Origin: Nitrospiria bacterium
GTDB taxonomy: Bacteria; Nitrospirota; Nitrospiria; JACQBZ01
Assembly: GCA_035517655.1 (NCBI GenBank)
Contig: DATIYJ010000010.1
Span: 1-41,085, forward strand
Direction: 5' to 3'
Length of the DNA: 41,085 bases
Below the pieces are notes generated by a model. It made no database searches. It was not told where the DNA came from and saw only the letters and a list, made by a program, of their open reading frames with translations. Position numbers and translations under genes: made by a program. Below, in pieces: positions 15,270 through 22,350 of this stretch (position 1 is the stretch's first letter; every line of letters begins with the position of its first letter).

Positions 15270-15910
15270 TGCGACGCTTCGGTCCGATCAAAGGATTTCT
15301 TTTTCTCGTCCTTTTGATGTCATCCGTCGGATGCATGCGGACTTCCGCGATCGTCGCTCGTCCGGAAGCTCCTGCACCGGCGGCTCCGGAAGCTCGGAAT
15401 GATTTGTCCCGTCGCACCGAACCGGGCGGGCCCCTTCTCCAGTTCAAGCAAGGGGTGCAGCTTCTCGAGAACGGACAGAACGACGAAGCGCGGCATTTGT
15501 TTGAAAAACTCCGGGATACCTATCCAAAGATGAGTGTTATTTATAAAGATCTGGGTGTGACCTATAAACGTCTCGGACTCATTCCGGAGGCCGTGGCCTC
15601 CTATCAACGGGCCCTCGAAATTGAAAGAGGCGACGCGGAGGTTTATTACAATCTGGCCATCGCCCTGCGCGAGCAGGGGGAGTTCCGCAAAGCGGAGGAG
15701 GCCTACAAAACCGCTCTTGCGATCTCTCCGGATTTTATGGATGCTCATTACAACCTGGCCGTTCTTTATGACCTCTATCTCAACGAGCCGAACGAGGCCA
15801 TCCGCCACTACCAACGGTTTCTGGAATTGGGAGGCGGGGATCCCAAAGAAATTCAGATTTGGATCGCGGCTCTTCAGAAAAGAACCGACGAATCGAAGAG
15901 GTCGCCATGA
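15266..15910 (+). CDS. TPR lipoprotein (214 aa)
   Basis: ATG 15266 overlaps the previous stop (ATGA). The lipobox is SSVGC (Cys23). Residues about 65-200 contain four TPR units, clearest in VYKRLGLIPEAVASYQRALE, VYYNLAIALREQGEFRKAEE and AHYNLAVLYDLYLNEPNEAI. It is PilF/Pgb1-like in size and fold, so a pilotin-type role is an alternative to a structural one. Overlaps on both sides place it firmly in the riboswitch operon. Confidence 0.8.
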   Translation: MMRRFGPIKGFLFLVLLMSSVGCMRTSAIVARPEAPAPAAPEARNDLSRRTEPGGPLLQFKQGVQLLENGQNDEARHLFEKLRDTYPKMSVIYKDLGVTYKRLGLIPEAVASYQRALEIERGDAEVYYNLAIALREQGEFRKAEEAYKTALAISPDFMDAHYNLAVLYDLYLNEPNEAIRHYQRFLELGGGDPKEIQIWIAALQKRTDESKRSP

Positions 15911-16263
15911 GACCGCTTCTATGGAGACGGGTTTGCGCTCTGATCGGAATTTTCCTGATCGGGGCCACGGTCTTCCCGGCCGATCTTCCCTCCAAAGAAG
16001 CTGCGGGATCTGAAAAAAAGACCCCGGGACAGTTTAAGGAGGAAGGATCAAAGGACGTCGAACAGTTGCTCATGCAGGGAACCGAAATCCAGGGGACGGT
16101 TGAAAAACCTCATGTGGTATATGTTATCCCTTGGAAGGACCTCCCGTCCGGGGTGGAAGAAGAGGTTCCACTGCACCGAAGCTTCAGGAACGAGATCCTG
16201 GAACCGGTGGACCGGGAGCAGTTTCAGCGTCAATGGGAAAGTTTCTCACGCAATCCCAAATAA
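15907..16263 (+). CDS. Small exported protein of unknown function (118 aa)
   Basis: ATG 15907 overlaps the TPR gene's stop (ATGA). The product has a signal peptide or membrane anchor (VCALIGIFLIGATVFPA, residues 9-25), a Lys-rich linker, and a conserved-looking segment: VEQLLMQGTEIQGTVEKPHVVYVIPW, followed by LHRSFRNEILEPVDREQFQRQW. The strand VEKPHVVYVIPWKD occurs in small proteins beside AgmX/TonB-like genes, as I recall, but I cannot name the family. Position suggests a partner of the AgmX-domain protein. Confidence 0.65.
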   Translation: MRPLLWRRVCALIGIFLIGATVFPADLPSKEAAGSEKKTPGQFKEEGSKDVEQLLMQGTEIQGTVEKPHVVYVIPWKDLPSGVEEEVPLHRSFRNEILEPVDREQFQRQWESFSRNPK

Positions 16264-16277
16264 GGACGATTGAAGGG

Positions 16278-17237
16278 ATGTCTTATTTTCAAGATTCGAA
16301 TGAGGCGCGTTTCAGAAAAATCCTGTTGCGGTGCGTCGTCTTTTATTTTTCATGCGCGGCGGCCATAACGCTGATCCCGTTCCCTCATGCGGAGAAGCCC
16401 GATTTCAAGAACCTGCCCAGCCGTGTGGCGAAGTTGATTCTGAAATCTCCCGCTCCGCCGCCCCCCAGCCCGGAAGTGGTTAAACCGAATGACAAAACGT
16501 CTCCCGAGAAATCAAACCCCGAAGAAGGCGGACCCAAACCGACAAGCAAGGCTCCTCCCATCAGAAGGCAAATTGTCATGAGAAGCGGTCTCTTGGGTTC
16601 TTTGAACAAGGGAGAAACCGGAAGGACATTGAGCGCGCTGGTCGAAGACCGGAAATTAGATCAAGCCCTCTCAGCCGCGAACCTGATTGCCGCTCCGACG
16701 GCACGGTCAAGGCGCTCTTCGATCAAGAACGTCGTGACGACAAAGACGGACCTTGCCGATCAGAAGATCGCGCGTATCGGCGGACTTAAAGAAGAGGAAC
16801 GGGTGAAGCTTAAGAAAGGGAACGAGGTTGCGATGCTTCCTTTGCAAGAAGGCCCCGGGGGCGGCGGCGGGTCGGGTCGTGGTGGAGACGGGTCCGGAAA
16901 CGGGGTATCGATCCGTCTAACGGGCGGCGGCTCCGGGACGGGGAATGCCTCTGTTAATTATGACGCCATCGCGCGCGTGGTCGAACAGTACAAGGGCGGC
17001 CTCATCTATCTATATAACAAAGAGCTCCGACTCAACCCCACCTTGAAGGGGACGATTACGGTGGAGTTTTCCATTGACGGGAGCGGAAAAGTCATTGAAA
17101 CCCGTGTCGTGACGAGTACCATGGATTATGCGCCTCTTGAGAATGCGCTGGCCGGTCGGATCAAGATGTGGAAGTTTCCCCACCTCTACGACGGGGTCAT
17201 TGTCGTGACCTATCCTTTCGTTTTTTTCCCGGTGTAA
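16278..17237 (+). CDS. AgmX/PglI C-terminal domain protein, TonB-like
   Basis: ATG 16278 is 14 bases after the previous stop and precedes one membrane helix (ILLRCVVFYFSCAAAITLIP, residues 15-34). A Pro-rich stretch (SPAPPPPSPEVV) and a Gly-rich linker (about residues 193-222) lead to the C-terminal AgmX/PglI domain: LRLNPTLKGTITVEFSIDG, GKVIETRVVTSTM, then KMWKFPHL and VTYPFVFFPV. The layout is that of TonB and of GltJ/AgmX proteins, which carry proton-motive force across the periplasm with ExbB/ExbD (TolQ/TolR) motors. No such motor genes lie in this window. The family's usual cysteines in this domain are absent. Last gene of the operon. Confidence 0.82.
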   Translation: MSYFQDSNEARFRKILLRCVVFYFSCAAAITLIPFPHAEKPDFKNLPSRVAKLILKSPAPPPPSPEVVKPNDKTSPEKSNPEEGGPKPTSKAPPIRRQIVMRSGLLGSLNKGETGRTLSALVEDRKLDQALSAANLIAAPTARSRRSSIKNVVTTKTDLADQKIARIGGLKEEERVKLKKGNEVAMLPLQEGPGGGGGSGRGGDGSGNGVSIRLTGGGSGTGNASVNYDAIARVVEQYKGGLIYLYNKELRLNPTLKGTITVEFSIDGSGKVIETRVVTSTMDYAPLENALAGRIKMWKFPHLYDGVIVVTYPFVFFPV

Positions 17238-17363
17238 GAAACCTTCGCTCATCGGGTCATCGATCATGGTGGTGGAAAAACCCTTCGCTGCGGCGGCTCT
17301 GTCCAACGGTTTTTTGCCGACGGGTTTCGTGTAAATGTTTTTATTATCAGCCGCTTATGCTTA

Positions 17364-17391
17364 TTGACAAGTTGAGATTTCGTGGTAATTT
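17364..17391 (+). promoter_or_regulatory. Promoter of a short leader RNA
   Basis: TTGACA (17364-17369) and TAATTT (17386-17391) are 16 bases apart, giving a start near 17398, about 100 bases ahead of a strong terminator. Confidence 0.45.
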
Positions 17392-17397
17392 TACAAA

Positions 17398-17498
17398 GGA
17401 GATCCGATGGGATCTCTCACGCGTAGACCCCGCGTGACCCTTGCGTGCCCAACGTGAAGGCCCAGGTTCTCTTCGGAGAGCTTGGGCCTCTCGTTTTG
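17398..17498 (+). ncRNA. Candidate small structured RNA or attenuator with a 16-codon ORF
   Basis: The predicted transcript of about 100 bases has three successive hairpins: GAGATCC/GGATCTC (17399-17416), TCACGCG/CGCGTGA (17417-17437) and the terminator stem. It also contains a short frame, ATG 17407 to TGA 17457 (MGSLTRRPRVTLACPT), with GGAG five bases before the ATG; this site and start lie inside the first hairpin. It may be a free small RNA, a leader peptide of an attenuator, or the far terminator of the large operon. No known RNA family was recognised. Confidence 0.4.
17460..17498 (+). terminator. Intrinsic terminator with TTCG loop
   Basis: GCCCAGGTTCTC (17460-17471) pairs with GAGAGCTTGGGC (17476-17487), with two G-U pairs and a TTCG tetraloop, followed by a T-rich tract. 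The next promoter starts two bases later, so the DJ-1 gene is transcribed separately. Confidence 0.8.
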
Positions 17499-17499
17499 A

Positions 17500-17529
17500 T
17501 TGACACCGATACCCCCGGCTTCATACAAT
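17500..17529 (+). promoter_or_regulatory. Promoter of the DJ-1/PfpI gene
   Basis: TTGACA (17500-17505) and TACAAT (17524-17529) with an 18-base spacer; a purine-rich ribosome binding site follows before ATG 17553. Confidence 0.65.
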
Positions 17530-17552
17530 AGCACCGCGGGAGAGGAGAGAGG

Positions 17553-18101
17553 ATGAAAAAGGTATTGGTTCCGTTGGCTCCGGGGTTTGAGGAGATCGAG
17601 GCCGTGACCGTGATCGACGTCCTTCGTCGCGCCGGAATTGAGGTGACGATCGCCGGAACGGTTGCGGGCGAGATTAAGGGCCGGAATGGAATCGGGGTGG
17701 CTTCGGATGTTCCGCTCGATGCCGTCACGGCCCATCCGTTCGATATGATCGTTCTGCCGGGAGGATCCGACGGCACTGAGAATTTAAAGAAGGATCCGAG
17801 GGTCAAAAAAATTCTTCAGGAAATGGAACGACGGGGCCGTTACATCACGGCCATCTGCGCGGCTCCGATGGTGCTCTCGGCCGCCGGTCTGCTCGACGGG
17901 AAAAACGTGACCAGTCACCCGTCCGTTGAAAAAGATCTGCCGGGGGTGAAGTACAGCGAGGATCGTGTCGTTGTGGACGGTCATCTTGTCACAAGCCGTT
18001 CTCCGGGAACCGCGATGGAATTTGCCATGAAACTGGTGGAGATTTTGGAGGGCCGTTCAAAAATGGAGGAAGTCAACCGGGGTGTCCTGGCCCGTTTATA
18101 A
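17553..18101 (+). CDS. DJ-1/PfpI family protein
   Basis: The 182-residue protein matches bacterial DJ-1 (YajL/ThiJ-like): LAPGFEEIEAVTVIDVLRRAG with the conserved Glu near residue 14, DMIVLPGG, and the nucleophile elbow AICAAPMVL with Cys102. YajL/DJ-1 proteins have been described as glyoxalase III-type or deglycase enzymes and as oxidative-stress chaperones. The catalytic Cys and Glu are present, and the length is normal. A GAGAGGAGAGAGG tract precedes ATG 17553. The HAD gene follows four bases after the stop, so the two are likely cotranscribed. Confidence 0.9.
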   Translation: MKKVLVPLAPGFEEIEAVTVIDVLRRAGIEVTIAGTVAGEIKGRNGIGVASDVPLDAVTAHPFDMIVLPGGSDGTENLKKDPRVKKILQEMERRGRYITAICAAPMVLSAAGLLDGKNVTSHPSVEKDLPGVKYSEDRVVVDGHLVTSRSPGTAMEFAMKLVEILEGRSKMEEVNRGVLARL

Positions 18102-18105
18102 AGAC

Positions 18106-18825
18106 ATGTCCAGTCCCATTTATGCGAAGGCTATTTTTTTCGACGCGGTCGGAACGCTGTTCCAGGTGCGGGGAGGCGTGGGGCAGGTCTATTGGGAGAT
18201 TGCAAGACCTTATGGGGTGCGGACAACGCCGGAGGCGATCGAAGACGCGTTTCAGGAAATCTTTTCGAACGCTCCTCCGCTGGCTTTTTCAAGACTTCAA
18301 TCCGGTCTTCTCAGACGGTCGGAGAAGGAGTGGTGGTACGGCATCGTTTTCAAGGTTTTCCGTAAAGTCGGAATGATCCGAAACTTTGATCAGTATTTTG
18401 ATGAGGTCTTTCGAGCCTTTGCCGGCATTCGGGGATGGGAACTCTATCCGGAAACCCGTGAGGCTCTTCATGATCTTAAGAAAGCCGGTTTTATTCTGGG
18501 AGTGATCTCAAACTTCGATTCACGAATCCTGACGGTCTGCACCGATCTGGGAATCTTTGAGTATCTGGATTCGATCCGCGTCTCGAGTCGGGAAGGTGCG
18601 GTTAAGCCGGATCCGCAGATCTTTCTGAAAGCGTTGCGTCACCATCACCTCCTGCCCCGTGAAGCGGTGCATATCGGCGATAGCTTGGAAGACGATGTCA
18701 AAGGAGCCGCCGCCGCGGGGCTCAAACCGATCTATCTCGGCCGAGGTCGTCATCCGGATGTTCCCGGCGGCGTTATTTCGATTGGGAACCTGACCGAGAT
18801 TCTGTCTTTGGTTAAACCTCTATAA
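18106..18825 (+). CDS. HAD-superfamily subfamily IA hydrolase, DxV variant
   Basis: The 239-residue protein has HAD motif I as FFDAVGTLF (nucleophile Asp13), a helical cap (about residues 20-90), motif II GVISNFDSR, motif III VKPDPQIF and motif IV HIGDSLEDDVKGA. The lead GTLFQVRGGVGQVYWEIA matches REG-2/HDHD3-like HADs, in which the usual second Asp of DxD is Val. That Asp is the general acid in phosphatases, so activity may be weak or altered. ATG 18106 is chosen because the frame opens close after the DJ-1 stop; no clear ribosome binding site is visible. Confidence 0.85.
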   Translation: MSSPIYAKAIFFDAVGTLFQVRGGVGQVYWEIARPYGVRTTPEAIEDAFQEIFSNAPPLAFSRLQSGLLRRSEKEWWYGIVFKVFRKVGMIRNFDQYFDEVFRAFAGIRGWELYPETREALHDLKKAGFILGVISNFDSRILTVCTDLGIFEYLDSIRVSSREGAVKPDPQIFLKALRHHHLLPREAVHIGDSLEDDVKGAAAAGLKPIYLGRGRHPDVPGGVISIGNLTEILSLVKPL

Positions 18826-18951
18826 GCGCCGATTCGAGCAAATTCACATAATCCTGTGCAAATCTTTTTCCATATAATTTTAAGTGAATCAAATAGTTGT
18901 CATGCGATCCCGGAAAATTTACACATCTTATGAACAAAATGTGCTTTTTTC

Positions 18952-18980
18952 TTGACTTTTCTTCTGAGCCGTATTATAAA
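18952..18980 (+). promoter_or_regulatory. Promoter of the MerR-ParA cluster
   Basis: TTGACT (18952-18957) and TATAAA (18975-18980) with a 17-base spacer. The start near 18987 leaves about 30 bases before ATG 19017. A small CACAT/ATGTG inverted repeat (about 18922-18945) ending in a T-run lies just upstream and may terminate the previous transcript weakly. Confidence 0.6.
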
Positions 18981-19016
18981 GATAAGGGTGGCTCCTTGAG
19001 AATTTGATGAGTAGGG

Positions 19017-19511
19017 ATGAGTAAGAGCAACAATAGCAAGGATGAGAAAGTTTTCTTCACCTCTCACGAGGCAGGCGAGATCATCGGTCTGACCCGGCGT
19101 CAGATCCAGCACTGGGATCAAAGCGATCTTATCAGACCGAGTTCGCGCACAGCCGGGGGACACTCCCGCTATACCTTCCAGGATCTCGTCGCTTTCAAAA
19201 CAGCCAAAAAATTGTTGGACGCCGGCGTTTCGCTTCAGCGCATACGTCAAAGCATCGGTGAACTCCTAAAGCTTCTGCCGACCGTCAAACGGCCGCTGGC
19301 CGAACTGACGCTTGTCGCGACGGGCGATATGGTCGTCGTGTTTTATGAGGGGACCGTATTTGAAGCGATCTCCGGACAGCAGTGGATCGTCGAGGTGTCC
19401 GAAGTCCAATCGGCCGTTGACAAGTGGCAAAAACGCGTCCGGGAGCTTAGCCGGTACCGGAAGATTCACAAGGGTCATGGCTCGACACGACAGATTGATA
19501 AGGCGTCATAA
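19017..19511 (+). CDS. MerR-family DNA-binding protein next to ParA
   Basis: The 164-residue protein has a MerR-type winged helix at residues about 12-80: FFTSHEAGEIIGLTRRQIQHWDQ, then the TAGGHSRYTFQDLV wing and AKKLLDAGVSLQRIRQSI. The C-terminal half (AELTLVATGDMVVVFYEG onward) is a small domain without metal-binding cysteines, so this is not a metal sensor. Proteins of this type often precede a ParA gene in delta-type bacteria and may bind a centromere-like or regulatory site; that role is inferred. A gap of about 100 bases holds an inverted repeat CGATCGG/CCGATCG before parA. Confidence 0.8.
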   Translation: MSKSNNSKDEKVFFTSHEAGEIIGLTRRQIQHWDQSDLIRPSSRTAGGHSRYTFQDLVAFKTAKKLLDAGVSLQRIRQSIGELLKLLPTVKRPLAELTLVATGDMVVVFYEGTVFEAISGQQWIVEVSEVQSAVDKWQKRVRELSRYRKIHKGHGSTRQIDKAS

Positions 19512-19607
19512 TACTTTTCTGCCGATCGGCGGTGGGAATCCGATCGCCGGTTGAGGTTCTGTTTCCATCGGAAGAGGTGTGTTCACCGATGTTGAAAGGA
19601 GGAGTAT

Positions 19608-20510
19608 ATGCGCACGATCTCAATCATTAATCAAAAAGGGGGATGCGGTAAAACAACAACGGCCATCAACCTGTCCGCCTCTCTTGCAAAACTGAATCGA
19701 CGTGTGCTATTGATTGACCTGGACCCCCAGGGGCATGCTTCTCTCGGCCTGAACCTCAGACCGGAGGACCTGACAAAAGGGATGACCGAAGTCTTAACAC
19801 AGGGAGCCTGCTTGGATGACGTCGTTTATGAATCGATCTGCCCCAATCTGGACGTGGCCCCCGCCAACATTACGCTCAGTTCGGCGGAACAGCTTTTGGC
19901 TTCGGCCGCACAGAAGGAACAGCGGTTGCTCTCCGCGATCGAGTCTTCCCGGCGGTCCTATCATTACGTCATCATCGATTCGCCGCCCAGTCTGGGCCTG
20001 TTGACCTTCAACTCGTTGCGTGCCAGCGACGAGGCGATTGTTCCGGTCGATATGGGCTTCTTTTCTCTTCACGGACTGGCGAAGTTGATCGAGATCGTCG
20101 ATGTGGTGGCGCGACATACGGGCCACGAGGTCGCGGTGTGGGCCCTGGCGACCATGGTCAACCGTCACGCGCGATTTACCCAGGAGATATTGGACGAAGT
20201 GAAACGGCACTTTATGGAACGCACGTTTAAAACGATGATCCGCAACAATGTCAGGCTTCGCGAGGCGACCAGTCACGGTTTGCCGATCACCGAATACGAT
20301 CCTCATGCGATCGGAGCCGCGGATTACATGTCCCTGGCTCAAGAGGTGATCCAGCCGGAGGCCGGTGTCTCCGTCGAGGCTGCGGCGACCGCGGCGGCGC
20401 CAAGAATTCCCGAGATCGAAGCGCAGAAATTTTTGGGACCGATCCTCATCGAAGAAATCCTTCCGGATCAGACCAAGCGATCCGTCTTGAAATCGGGGGC
20501 CAACGGATGA
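19608..20510 (+). CDS. ParA-family partition ATPase
   Basis: The 300-residue protein has the deviant Walker A motif KGGCGKTT (residues 10-17), Walker A' LLIDLDPQGHASLGL, and Walker B HYVIIDSPPSLGLLT. It is a Soj/ParA-like ATPase that dimerises on ATP, binds DNA non-specifically and positions cargo. An excellent ribosome binding site (AAAGGAGGAG) precedes ATG 19608. The C-terminal 50 residues (Ala-rich, then KFLGPILIEEILPDQTKRS) extend past the usual ParA end. The next gene overlaps by four bases and encodes a ParA-like protein without the nucleotide site, so the pair may function together. No ParB with a helix-turn-helix is in the window. Confidence 0.92.
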   Translation: MRTISIINQKGGCGKTTTAINLSASLAKLNRRVLLIDLDPQGHASLGLNLRPEDLTKGMTEVLTQGACLDDVVYESICPNLDVAPANITLSSAEQLLASAAQKEQRLLSAIESSRRSYHYVIIDSPPSLGLLTFNSLRASDEAIVPVDMGFFSLHGLAKLIEIVDVVARHTGHEVAVWALATMVNRHARFTQEILDEVKRHFMERTFKTMIRNNVRLREATSHGLPITEYDPHAIGAADYMSLAQEVIQPEAGVSVEAAATAAAPRIPEIEAQKFLGPILIEEILPDQTKRSVLKSGANG

Positions 20511-21454
20511 ACTCCAAAAAAAGATTGGGAAAGGGTCTCGAGGATGTCTCGCATCTTTTTCTCTCGACTCCCGCGGCCGCTCCGGCGCTGAATCGGATGA
20601 ACCTGCCGCCTCGAAAATTCGGGGAGGCCGTGAATTTAAAAACAAGGACATGGCTGGTTTTGAGTCTTGTTCCCCGCTTGCCGTCGGCCTTTTTTACGGC
20701 CAACCTGGCCGTGGAGTTGGCGCGTTGCGGCCGGCAAGTTTTGCTGATCGAAACCGCGCCGTTGCCCTCGCTGGACAAAGTCTTTGGAACCGTCCAGATT
20801 CAACCGTCCCTCAACGATCTGTTGGAGCAGCCGCAAAAACAGATCGTCGTGGACGGCCCGATGGGAATCAAGGTCTTAAGTTTTCGGTTGCGGCCGGACG
20901 AACTCCAAGGGTTTGCCGCGGAAGAGCAGGAAATTCTGGCCCAGATTTTACGGCGAGAGGAAGAGAAAGCCGAGCAGATTCTGATTCACGCCGTTTATGA
21001 AGAGAACCCTTCCTTTGAGAAGCTGGCGAGTCTCGGGCAAGGCGTCATTCTATCCGCGGAGCTCAACGCCGATACGATTCTTCAGACCTACCAGGCCTGT
21101 AAATATTTGTATCGGGTTGCCCCCGATCTACGAATCGGACTTCTTGCGTTTGGAAAAGAAGACCGGGAGACGTTGACGGTATGCATGGATAAGTTAAGCG
21201 ACGCGTCGGAGCGCTTCTTGGGAAAAGCATTGGAATGGTACGGAATCATCCCGGAGGAACCGTTGATTGATCGTTCCCTCACGGCCAAGGTTCCCTTGGC
21301 CCTGCTTGATCGGACTTCCAAGGCCTCCGAAGGGTTTGCCATCGCCGTTCAAAATCTTCAACAGGAAAAGGGACCGATCTCCGATCCGCCCCTGGCTCCG
21401 TATTCCTTTGTGGATCGGCTTCAACGTCCCGCGGATATTGTGGAGGAACCATGA
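20507..21454 (+). CDS. ParA/MinD-like pseudo-ATPase with ParB-like N-terminus
   Basis: ATG 20507 overlaps the ParA stop (ATGA). The 315-residue chain begins KKRLGKGLEDVSHLFLS, close to the LGKGL motif at the N-terminus of ParB proteins that stimulates ParA ATPase. From residue 45 it follows the ParA/MinD fold: LVLSLVPRLPSAFFTANLAVELARCGRQVLLIE, QPSLNDLLEQ and GIKVLSFRL. The P-loop position (residues 53-64) lacks KGGxGKT, and the LIDxDPQ motif reads LIETAPL, so it should not hydrolyse ATP. I infer a regulatory partner of the upstream ParA. Confidence 0.7.
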   Translation: MNSKKRLGKGLEDVSHLFLSTPAAAPALNRMNLPPRKFGEAVNLKTRTWLVLSLVPRLPSAFFTANLAVELARCGRQVLLIETAPLPSLDKVFGTVQIQPSLNDLLEQPQKQIVVDGPMGIKVLSFRLRPDELQGFAAEEQEILAQILRREEEKAEQILIHAVYEENPSFEKLASLGQGVILSAELNADTILQTYQACKYLYRVAPDLRIGLLAFGKEDRETLTVCMDKLSDASERFLGKALEWYGIIPEEPLIDRSLTAKVPLALLDRTSKASEGFAIAVQNLQQEKGPISDPPLAPYSFVDRLQRPADIVEEP

Positions 21455-22020
21455 AACTGCAACGGATTGTCCTTCAGGACAGCGCGATTCTTCAGAAACT
21501 GATGCTGGCCCAGCTCGGCGATTTTCCGGGCCAGATCGAACTGCTGGAGGAAAACTTTAATTTCGAAACGGGTTCGATCTGCATCGGGATCGACAAGGCC
21601 CGGCGGTTTGTTTTGTTGGTGCCCTCCCTTGTTGAAAACGATGCGATTCTTTTGAAGGCCCTTGGACAATTGAGCTGGCTCGTCCGTCAGCATCCGCTGC
21701 TGGTTCGGATATTTTCCAGACCGGGGGCGGAGTTCGCGCCGTCGCCGCGCGCAATCCTTGTGGCTCCGTCCTTCTCGGCGACCTTGCGGGAGGCCCTCGC
21801 TTTCATCGGGATCGACATCGAGCTTTACGAGTATCGTGCGGTGGAACTGAATCAGGAGCAGGCCCTGCTCTTCGATTCCGTACCGATTCCCGATCGAAAG
21901 ATAACCGCACCGATCGGTTCCGTTGCGCCGAGGCTTCAGGATCCCCATTCCCAGGTCCAGTTGACGGATACGGAACGGAAGTTTTTTGAAGGGTTTTTTC
22001 CAAAAAGCCTGCCTACTTAA
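21451..22020 (+). CDS. Conserved protein, possibly an inactive PD-(D/E)XK-like fold
   Basis: ATG 21451 overlaps the previous stop (ATGA). The 189 residues run: a helix (ILQKLMLAQLGDFPGQIELLEENF), strands SICIGIDKARRFVLLVPS, a helix ILLKALGQLSWLVRQHP, and APRAILVAPSFS-like strand and helix leading to IDIELYEYRAV. This order recalls restriction-like nuclease folds (NucS/DUF91 type) where ID..G.L.LVELK carries the active site, but the acidic and Lys residues are replaced (LLVPS). The fold guess is mine and untested. Overlaps join it to the ParA cluster. Confidence 0.6.
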   Translation: MKLQRIVLQDSAILQKLMLAQLGDFPGQIELLEENFNFETGSICIGIDKARRFVLLVPSLVENDAILLKALGQLSWLVRQHPLLVRIFSRPGAEFAPSPRAILVAPSFSATLREALAFIGIDIELYEYRAVELNQEQALLFDSVPIPDRKITAPIGSVAPRLQDPHSQVQLTDTERKFFEGFFPKSLPT

Positions 22021-22055
22021 ATCCGGGTTGATTCCAAGCACCGTCGATTTTGGTC

Positions 22056-22084
22056 TTGTAATTTCAACGGACCCATATTAAAAT
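22056..22084 (+). promoter_or_regulatory. Promoter of the FmdB-Rieske-SDR group
   Basis: TTGTAA (22056-22061) and TAAAAT (22079-22084), 17-base spacer; AAGGAGG at 22101-22107 precedes ATG 22116. Confidence 0.5.
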
Positions 22085-22115
22085 TATCCCACACAGCGAG
22101 AAGGAGGTTCACCTC

Positions 22116-22334
22116 ATGCCCATGTATGAATATCAGTGTGAACGCTGCGACCAGTCGTTCACCCTCTTGCAAAGCGTTCATGTCCGATCCGGCGAGACCA
22201 TTTGTCCCCATTGCGGAACGAAAAAAATTCAGCGTCTCTTTTCAACGTTTGCCTCGAAAGTTGAAGGGAGCGGCGGTCCTGCGCCGGCCGGCGGTTCCCA
22301 CGGGTGCGGATCGGGCGGTTGCGGTTGCGCCTGA
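22116..22334 (+). CDS. FmdB-family zinc-ribbon protein
   Basis: The 72-residue protein is a typical FmdB/CxxC regulatory-type zinc ribbon: MPMYEYQCERCDQSF with Cys8 and Cys11, then CPHCGTKKIQRLFS with Cys30 and Cys33. The tail SHGCGSGGCGCA is Gly- and Cys-rich, as in many members. FmdB-like proteins are widespread; the name comes from a proposed formamidase regulator, and the true function is unclear. A strong ribosome binding site and own promoter support expression. Confidence 0.9.
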   Translation: MPMYEYQCERCDQSFTLLQSVHVRSGETICPHCGTKKIQRLFSTFASKVEGSGGPAPAGGSHGCGSGGCGCA

Positions 22335-22350
22335 GAAAGGATGGGTCCGC

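Noticed and set aside
17168-17437. Plus-strand 89-codon frame overlapping the AgmX gene's end
   Set aside because: It overlaps a domain-bearing gene, has no ribosome binding site and crosses the small-RNA promoter.
19519-19551. CGATCGG/CCGATCG inverted repeat before parA as a terminator
   Set aside because: No T-run follows it. It could be a binding site, but nothing in the sequence supports that beyond the repeat.
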